Source: Steinernema hermaphroditum (lineage: Eukaryota > Nematoda > Chromadorea > Rhabditida > Steinernematidae). From it: a DNA stretch of 64,000 nucleotides. Positions 57,804-64,000 of this stretch are shown here, one piece after another. How positions within the stretch are numbered: the first letter of the stretch is position 1; every line of letters begins with the position of its first letter. Where the stretch lies: NCBI GenBank assembly GCA_030435675.1, contig CM059621.1, forward strand, positions 3,906,001-3,970,000, written 5' to 3'. The notes under the pieces were generated by a model that saw only the letters and a list, made by a program, of their open reading frames with translations, had not been told where the DNA came from and did not search any database. Made by a program: the position numbers and the translations under genes.

Positions 57804-58890
57804 GGCGCTCTTTGTTTCACTTTTTTAAAGTAAATTTTTATTAACAGACATGCCAAATGAGATTCCAAAATGGGTTCGAACGCACTTCTCTATCGGATCA
57901 GTGGTCTCACGCCTCGAGATTGTTTGAAAGTCCAGCATTCAGGGCCACTTTTCAGGACTTGGTCCGGATAGGCCGATCTAAGGGAACCTTCCCAAACTAT
58001 GTACTCAGCTTCCAGGTCTTCTATTCATTATTGTTGTGGGACCTCGACTAAGTGTGGTTTTGTTCTAAAGCATCGCAAATACAGTAATTGATATAATACA
58101 TAGACGCATTAGAGCCCAAACAAAGCATACAAAAAAAACGGCATGACGCCGTTTCAGGCGTCCCCCGTTTTTTACGGGATTTGAGCCGTCACCTCTGGAA
58201 CTTGAAGATCTGAAGCACGCGCATCAAATACTCTTCAACTGCTACAAAGTGTTTGTTGCGTCCATCACCACAAAAGCTCATCTTTTTCGATATCGACTGG
58301 CTGTTTCTGTTCACAAGCGTTTAAGGTAGTGTTTGCGTTTCCTCACTTCCTCATTTCGATCCAACACCTACCTTCACCGATAGCTTGCAACATGACATTT
58401 GTTTACCACGCAGCAATATTTCTTTGATAACACGCCTTTGTCGACGTCAACGGGCGCTTATCTTACGGAGTGTAATAAAAATTTAGGAAGCGCAGCATCG
58501 ATAAGTTCTTTTTATGATGACACAATCTGAATAAAATGTGGATGACCCGAGTGGTCCCAGTAGAACCTGTGTTGAACTTTCCACCGACTTCGCCTGCTTC
58601 TGCTGCAGAATTCCGTGTTTTTTTTTTTGGATTTTTGTTGCCAGGAGGGTCATGTCTGTCACATACTCAAAGCTCATTTGCTCGGACGGAACCTCTGTTC
58701 TGTCACAAAGTGACTTTTTTGACTCTTTTTACTGTGACTATGAAAGCCGTCTCTAAAAGGTCATAAAATACTGATTGACGTCAAAGGGCACTTATCTCCC
58801 TACATGCAAAAATCGTGTGCCAGCTGCCATTGTTCAGCCATGTGATTCTGCTGGAATTATATGTATGTTATTATTTCGATTTCAGGTACA
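57804..58890. other. Intergenic interval in the saposin cluster
   Basis: No exon supported. Small unrelated open frames occur on both strands. Confidence 0.5.
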
Positions 58891-59276
58891 ATGAATAAGC
58901 TTCTTGTCTTCGCCCTCGTGACCCTTCTAGCTGTTGCAACGTCGACCACTATCCGCAAATCCCCCAAGGAGGTTTTCATGACCCAGTCGCTCGCCAAGCT
59001 CGGTGGACTTCTCTGTGATCTTTGTGAAGAGATTGTGCAGGTACTATCGCAGTACCTCTTTCGGTATTCAATGCTGATTTGAAGGACGCTGAGAACGCTG
59101 GTGAGAACTACTCCGACCAGTGGCTTAAGGCGAGGATCACCCACGTGTGCGACCGCCTCGGCTTTTTCGCTAACTCCTGCAAGCATTTTCTGCTCGATCT
59201 GGTGAAAGAGCTCGACGAACAGATTAAGCAAAAGGCGGAGCCGGAGGAGACCTGCAAGAAGGTCGACCTGTGTTGA
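58891..59276 (+). CDS. Saposin-like secreted protein
   Basis: Third copy. Exon 1 (58891-59040): MNKLLVFALVTLLAVATS signal peptide, TTIRKSPKEVFMTQSLAKLG, LLCDLCEEIVQ. The intron starts GTACTATC and ends TTTGAAG. Exon 2: DAENAGENYSDQWLKARITH, VCDRLGFFANSCKHFLLDL, and the terminal CKKVDLC. One Cys of the CC pair present in the other copies is replaced (EETCKKV). AATAAA at 59300. A TTTCAG sits 5-6 bases before the ATG. Same predicted function as its neighbours. Confidence 0.88.
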
Positions 59277-60363
59277 GTTGTTTCTACATAAAAGGATGAA
59301 TAAAGAGATTCTATATATGCAGCAATAAGTCACATTGAAAGCTGCTACAGGCCAAGAAACGGTAGACGAAGAAAAAACACATGAGCAAAATCTATCGTCA
59401 TGCTCGTTCACTTCACAATATGATGCTCACAACTTGGCATCTTTCCAATGTGCTATGCTCATTTGGAGAGCATGTTCATACTACTTCTTTCAAGGGCACA
59501 TTAATGGAGTAACCTACGTCAGCATTTCCGTACACAGGCCACTGATAGACAGATAAGAAACGAGTGGGCCAGCCGACCAGATCCATTGCAGCGCTACGAT
59601 TTGATGCACTTCTCTAAAGTGCAATACATTTTGGCACAGTTTTCTCCTCACACAATGCAAACAAAAAGTCTGACTATGAGTACACAGCTGAGCGTCGGTC
59701 TTTTTGATCGCTATAGAAACGAAGCCAAACCATTAGACATAAAAATAAACCTTCCGTGCAGAAAACGATTCAGATATCTCTGGAATAAACTCTCCATACA
59801 CATGTACAGACTCTTCAGAATGATTGCGTTTTATCTCCGAGAGGAGTGGTCGGAATTTTTCGAGATTCAGAAAAGATATGCAGGAAGAGTTGCTCTTTCA
59901 TGTGTTGACAAAAAAATATCGCACGAAACATAGCTTTCTTAAAGCCGTAAAAAAACCAGGGTGGCTCTATCTTTGTGCAACAGACTGTAGCATCATCTTC
60001 TGAGGGTTCAGTTTGTTGAAAGATCTAGACCAAACATCTTACCTACTTATGCGTCTCGGTCAATGTGATTGAGAACACTGTAGCCTGGCGCCACACATCT
60101 GTTCAAAACACACCAGATACGATAACGCACAACGTGACTATTGTAACAGTGAAAAGTGTATCTTCCATAGACATGACCACCGATCTACGTCAAACACCCC
60201 TTATCACGTAGCCTGCGAGATTTACCTATGATAAGTTTTTATATGCACGCCTTCAAACAGGATCTCCACAGGTGAATATAAAGAATTGAGTGGCTGATAT
60301 GCCTATCTGATCACTTCCTCTTTTCAGTGTCAAGAAGCAGCAAATTTCTCCATTTCAGACATC
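59277..60363. other. Intergenic interval in the saposin cluster
   Basis: A 115-codon frame at 59586-59933 has no recognisable feature and no splice context; not called. No saposin relic was seen. Confidence 0.45.
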
Positions 60364-60749
60364 ATGAACAAGTTCACCGTGTTCGCCCTTGTCGCTCTCC
60401 TCGTCGTCGCTTCGTCGACCACCATTCGCAAGTCCCCCAAGGAGGTGTTCATGACTCAGTCCCTCGCCAAGCTTGGTGGACTTCTCTGCGATTTGTGCGA
60501 AGATCTTGTTAAGGTTAGAAGTTGCTGTGATAGATGTGTGTAAGAGGATCTTTTTAGGATGCTGAGAACGCCGGAACCGACTACTCGGACCACTGGCTTG
60601 ACAACAAGATCGACGAAGTGTGCAAGCGTATGGGATTCTTCGCCAGCACCTGCGAGGACTTGCTCAAGGATCTCGTCAAGGACCTCGACGCCGAAATCAA
60701 GCAGAAGGCTGAGCCCGAGAAGTGCTGCAAGAAGGTTGACCTCTGCTAA
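60364..60749 (+). CDS. Saposin-like secreted protein
   Basis: Fourth copy; exon 1 60364-60513, exon 2 60558-60749, 113 residues. It has a signal peptide MNKFTVFALVALLVVASS, TTIRKSPKEVFMTQSLAKLG, and LLCDLCEDLVK. After a 44-nt intron comes DAENAGTDYSDHWLDNKIDE, VCKRMGFFASTCEDLLKDLV, and the terminal CCKKVDLC. Codon use is biased to C-ending codons, as in strongly expressed genes. TTTCAG lies 6 bases before ATG. AATAAA at about 60786. Confidence 0.9.
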
Positions 60750-61017
60750 GTTTAGTTCGCCCGTTGTGTGTCTTTTACCACGAACAAATAAATTTCATTC
60801 ATGAGACGTTTTGTAATAATAATTTCCCATACACATAACCCTTTTGAAGCATGCGAATTAAGACGGGATTTACGAAAGGACCGTTTATGAACTATTGGTC
60901 ATCGAATGCTGAGTATTCTGCAAACAAGCGCACTGACCCGAACCGTTCGTCATTGGAAATGTAAACACGTTGGGGTCTCCCTTTATGTTTCACTGATAAG
61001 AAGAACTGCTCGGCGAA

Positions 61018-61733
61018 ATGTCGTCAATCGATTCGCTCGACGAATACGCTTATACTCTGAAAAGTAAACGGACTCCGTAATTGCTCTATTTCATCTTTCT
61101 TTAGTTCTTATTTTGGGCGACAGTTGCGTCGGAAAGTCGAACTTGGTCTTAAGACTCTGCGAAGACCGATTTGACGAGAAACTTCAGTTCACTATTGGGC
61201 TGGACTTTAAAAGCCGTGTTTTCAATGTAGGTTCTTATACCGTTATTGTCATTAGTACTATTTCGCAGGTTAACGGCGATAAAGTTCTGGCGAAAATCAT
61301 CGACACTGCCGGGCAGGAGCGTTTCCATTCGTTAACTCCATCCACGTATCGCAATCTTGACGGAGTCGCACTTGTGTACAGTGTCATGGACACACAATCC
61401 TATTGCAGCGTACAGAAATGGATGAACCAAGTGACGGAGCACACAGACGAGGACATTCCGATCGTTCTTATCGCCAATGTGACCGATCGGAAGACCGACC
61501 GAATGGTGACGGCGGAGAATGGGCGACGTCTGGCACAACGCTTAGATTTGCAGTACTTCGAAGTGTCAGCAAAAACCGGGAAGAATGTGACGCACGCTCT
61601 TCAGTCGTTGGTGAACCTCGCTTATCTGCGACGTAGACGGAAGGAACCAACGACCACTAGCCGCCCAACGGGTGTTGTGAAGATCACCGCCGACAAGAGA
61701 AAGAAAATTAAAGTTAAGCAATGCTGTAAATAG
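61018..61733 (+). CDS. Divergent Rab-like small GTPase
   Basis: A 210-residue Ras-superfamily GTPase. Exons 61018-61063, 61105-61226 and 61269-61733 join in frame. It has ILILGDSCVGKS (P-loop, residues 16-27), FTIGLDF (switch I; Rab-type TIGxDF), DTAGQERF (68-75), and SAKTGKN (G5). The G4 base-specificity motif, normally NKxD, reads NVTD (126-129), so the usual Lys is replaced by Val. The C-terminus has a basic tail ending KQCCK, a dicysteine one residue short of the end, which could be geranylgeranylated. Sequence is closest in style to Rab1/8/10 but diverged; expected role is vesicle traffic. The atypical G4 could weaken guanine specificity. Confidence 0.85.
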
Positions 61734-62152
61734 ATAAGTAGTTTAATAAATTATCAAACCACCCAGAATGTGTGTAAAAACAGAGAGCATTTCATTTAAA
61801 GTAGCCGCATTTACTTGGAAGTAGGGCTGTCGAATATTCGAAAAAATCGAATGAAAAAGAATAATCGATATTGAATACTCGAGAATCCAACTTAGAAGGG
61901 AACTTTCCCAAGTGCCATGTTCTGATCGCGCTAAAACTTGATGAGAAAATAGCCAAACAAAAGGAAAGCGCTTTCCCGAATACTCTAAAATCCACCTGAT
62001 CCGGTAAAGTCCGGAATATCCGGATTCGATCCGGAATATATGCCCGACCCGGTTACTCTCTTAGCCGCTAATGCTTGCTTCTGAATTCGATCCCTGCTGT
62101 GTGTAAGACGTCACACATCGTCAGACTACGAATAGTCATGTGGTCGGAGCAG

Positions 62153-62386
62153 GACAACTCGCCGCGGGGACAACCAAATACAGGCTTCAAGGGTGTGACA
62201 ATATGTATTTATTTTTGCTCATTTGCGCTAACGTACAGGCGTGGCTTAGGTTCTGGCTTAGGGCTATGCCATTGTATTTAAAGCGAGCCCGCTGCCTTCA
62301 CCCTAAGTAGCCATAAGTTGTAAAGGGAGTGGACATAAGCCTGTATTTGGTTGTCCCCGCTGCGAGCTGTCTCGCGGCGAGTTGTC
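62153..62386. mobile_element. MITE with GACAACTCGCCGC ends
   Basis: 234 bp, starting GACAACTCGCCGCGGGGACA and ending with the inverse complement of GACAACTCGCCGC. The next block (GGGACAACCAAATACAGGCTT) is also mirrored at about 62335. The interior has GGCTTAGGTTCTGGCTTAGG-like repeats, as in the larger element in the srx intron (12746-13591), so it is probably an internal-deletion derivative of the same family. Confidence 0.8.
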
Positions 62387-62534
62387 ATGGAATGTCACCT
62401 GCGAGATTCAAAGTCTCCAGGTGGAGTGGTATCACATGACCACAGAAATCCAATCACAAACATTGATCACATACACTGATCTTACCGTGATCTTTCTGTA
62501 GAATCTAGAGCGGCAATAACATGACAACTAAGAA

Positions 62535-62688
62535 ATACGTACTGTGGATTTGTAACGAACACGTTCGGTCTCATCATTGTTGTTACTTTTCGAATGCCAT
62601 AGGGCAGACGTTTCCACTCTAACTGAAGATTGATTGGATTTAACACTGGTTTTTGTTTTCCCGAAGCGCGCACAAGTTGTCTGTCCAT
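62535..62688 (-). CDS. Possible exon of an unidentified gene
   Basis: The minus strand reads MDRQLVRASGKQKPVLNP then EWKRLPYGIRKVTTMMRPN and VFVTNPQ, followed by GTACGT, a good splice donor. Codon use and composition look protein-like, but no flanking exons or known domain were found. Confidence 0.3.
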
Positions 62689-64000
62689 GTCTTTATCGAC
62701 TTTGAATATTGAGTTATTTTCCCCTTTGTTGCATTGTCGTTTTTCGCGGAAGCCAAGTACCCGTCGTTCGCAGGCTAAGTGTTGTTATTCCCAAAAGTGC
62801 CTTGCTGCGCTTCGGTTCTTCTTTCATGTGCGTACACAAATTTGACCCAACAACTAAGTTTGTTCGAATGTTGCGTGGTAGTCAAACCATATGACAATGA
62901 AAATGTGCAAAAATTACTCACCATTCTGCATATTATCATAGGACACTGTCTTCTATTGGGTTCATTTTATCGTTGACTTTAAAACGAAAACAACAGCATG
63001 TCACACTCAACAACATCGCGGTCAATTCTGAACTGTGGCAGAGGACTCTTTATAGCTCATCTCTTGGGATCTGATGATGTTACAGGTTCCGTTACTCACC
63101 TTGAGAACCTTTTTTTTTCGACAAAGTTGTGTGTGAAATACATCCGCGTGGTCATCGCTATTATCGCCATTTCCCGATAGAATTATCAACGGTAGGAACA
63201 ACCTATTCAGGACCATCCTCACTATCGTAAACACTCGAAAGTTAAGCAATTATCGATCGAATCGACCTTTCAGTATTCGGTGAAAAGCTCACTGTTGTTT
63301 CTCGAAAGTGTCCCTGAATTAATTGCGCCTATTTGACTTCCTACACATCGAAAGACTCCTAGACGTCGAAAACATTTTCTCTCTAGTCTAGCTCTCTAGC
63401 AGTACATAACACATACTCCATGGAATGGATGCATATGTGGTTTTGTTGGTTTTCAATATCCTACTCTGAATGATGTGCATGTATTTTGGAATATTTTCTT
63501 TTGTTTTGCAGCCTTTCGTTAAAATCTAAGAACTCTCCTGTACTTTTATTATATGAACTGTACCATTAACTGAACTAAAAACTTATTAATAGGGCACGAG
63601 AAACATGTTTTCGCTTTTTGCACTTGATTGAAAGTGCTTCGAAACTAGCCTTTTTATTTCGTTGTTTACCCCTCCTGCCTCAGTTCTTTGAATTAGTATT
63701 CTTTTTGTTGAAGTTCTCCAAGGCGTCACGAAATGTGCATTTGGTGCGATGTATTTTGCTGAGCGCTTCTTAGAAGATAGAAGTTAGAGTCGCGTCCTCT
63801 CCAATTGAAAGATAAGTAGGTGTCTCATGAATTAATTGTACATTAATTGCCACTGTGCACTCCCATGCTTCTCATCCGTACTGATGCGTCTTCGGTGTTC
63901 CATTTTGAATAGTTTTCCTATTCCTAAACAATAGTTTTTTTATTCCTAAACTTATTTTTAACACCTTGTCCGATATGAATACGCTTAATGGCTGCTCTAA

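Larger units (their letters stand above)
61734..64000. other. Terminal intergenic interval
   Basis: AATAAA at 61747 ends the Rab gene. The MITE at 62153-62386 and a possible minus exon at 62535-62688 are listed separately. From 62700 to 64000 I see AT-rich sequence without supported exons. Confidence 0.5.

Noticed and set aside
59586..59933. 115-codon frame inside the saposin cluster
   Set aside because: No signal peptide, paralogue or splice signals; length is compatible with chance.
1..64000. tRNA, rRNA, CRISPR or bacterial operon features
   Set aside because: None found on inspection by eye; the sequence is eukaryotic. A tRNA scan was not possible here and small RNA genes could have been missed.

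Overview
This window is nuclear DNA of a nematode, most likely clade V (rhabditid, diplogastrid or strongylid). The reasons are introns of about 36-50 nt with T-rich ...TTTTAG/TTTCAG ends, TTTCAG acceptors only a few bases before start codons (as expected for spliced-leader trans-splicing), and nematode-restricted families: srbc-, srt-, srx- and srsx-like chemoreceptors, a ground-like (grl) protein, a YGGW-type NLP peptide, and secreted saposin-like proteins. Species cannot be fixed from sequence alone. The feature list gives joined outer coordinates; exon limits are in the evidence text. Splice sites were read by eye; for several genes the exon lengths sum to an exact multiple of three.

Layout. 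1-4.4 kb: a partial srbc-like receptor (-), a 5'-truncated srt-like receptor (+), and a ground-like Gly/Cys-rich secreted protein (-). 6.2-6.5 kb: an NLP/YGGW antimicrobial-type peptide (-). 6.9-10.7 kb: an intact 11-exon MTR4 RNA-exosome helicase (-). 11.9-14.3 kb: an srx-like receptor (-) with a mobile element in one intron. 15.4-18.3 kb: a GT14 (core-2/I-branching) glycosyltransferase (-), also with an element in an intron. 20.1-23.5 kb: an intronless coiled-coil protein (+) and a four-module secreted glycoprotein (+). 24.2-25.6 kb: an srsx-like receptor (+). 25.6-29.8 kb: repeats and one small secreted-peptide candidate. 29.9-31.6 kb: a second GT14 gene (+). 33.6-35.5 kb: a GT31 (beta-1,3-galactosyltransferase-like) gene (-), possibly damaged. 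38.0-41.2 kb: a CHK-kinase-like gene (+) cut by a 1.67-kb foldback Tc1-type element. 42.2-42.5 kb: a Cys-rich secreted peptide (+). 43.8-45.2 kb: a second GT31 gene (+). 45.8 kb: a CHK gene fragment (-). 46.1-47.1 kb: a complete srbc-like receptor (-). 48.2-49.7 kb: an intact CHK-kinase-like gene (+). 51.8-55.5 kb: XPF/ERCC4 repair nuclease (+). 55.9-60.7 kb: a tandem cluster of four small saposin-like genes (+), the first broken. 61.0-61.7 kb: a divergent Rab-like GTPase (+).

Together this looks like a nematode chromosome-arm region: two conserved housekeeping genes (mtr-4, xpf-1) sit among small, duplicated, environment-facing families (chemoreceptors, secreted defence peptides, O-glycan-type glycosyltransferases, CHK kinases). 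It is dense in non-autonomous DNA transposons. At least eight foldback or terminal-inverted-repeat elements can be delimited, several to the base with TA or TTAA target duplications; two sit in introns and one in a coding exon. The most informative items are the exon insertion whose removal with one TA restores the frame exactly, the saposin cluster with its birth-and-death traces, and a set of TA-inserting elements with similar termini. I did not find a clear case of a wholly new biological system; the best candidates for undescribed genes are the four-module secreted protein, the intronless coiled-coil gene and the small secreted peptides.
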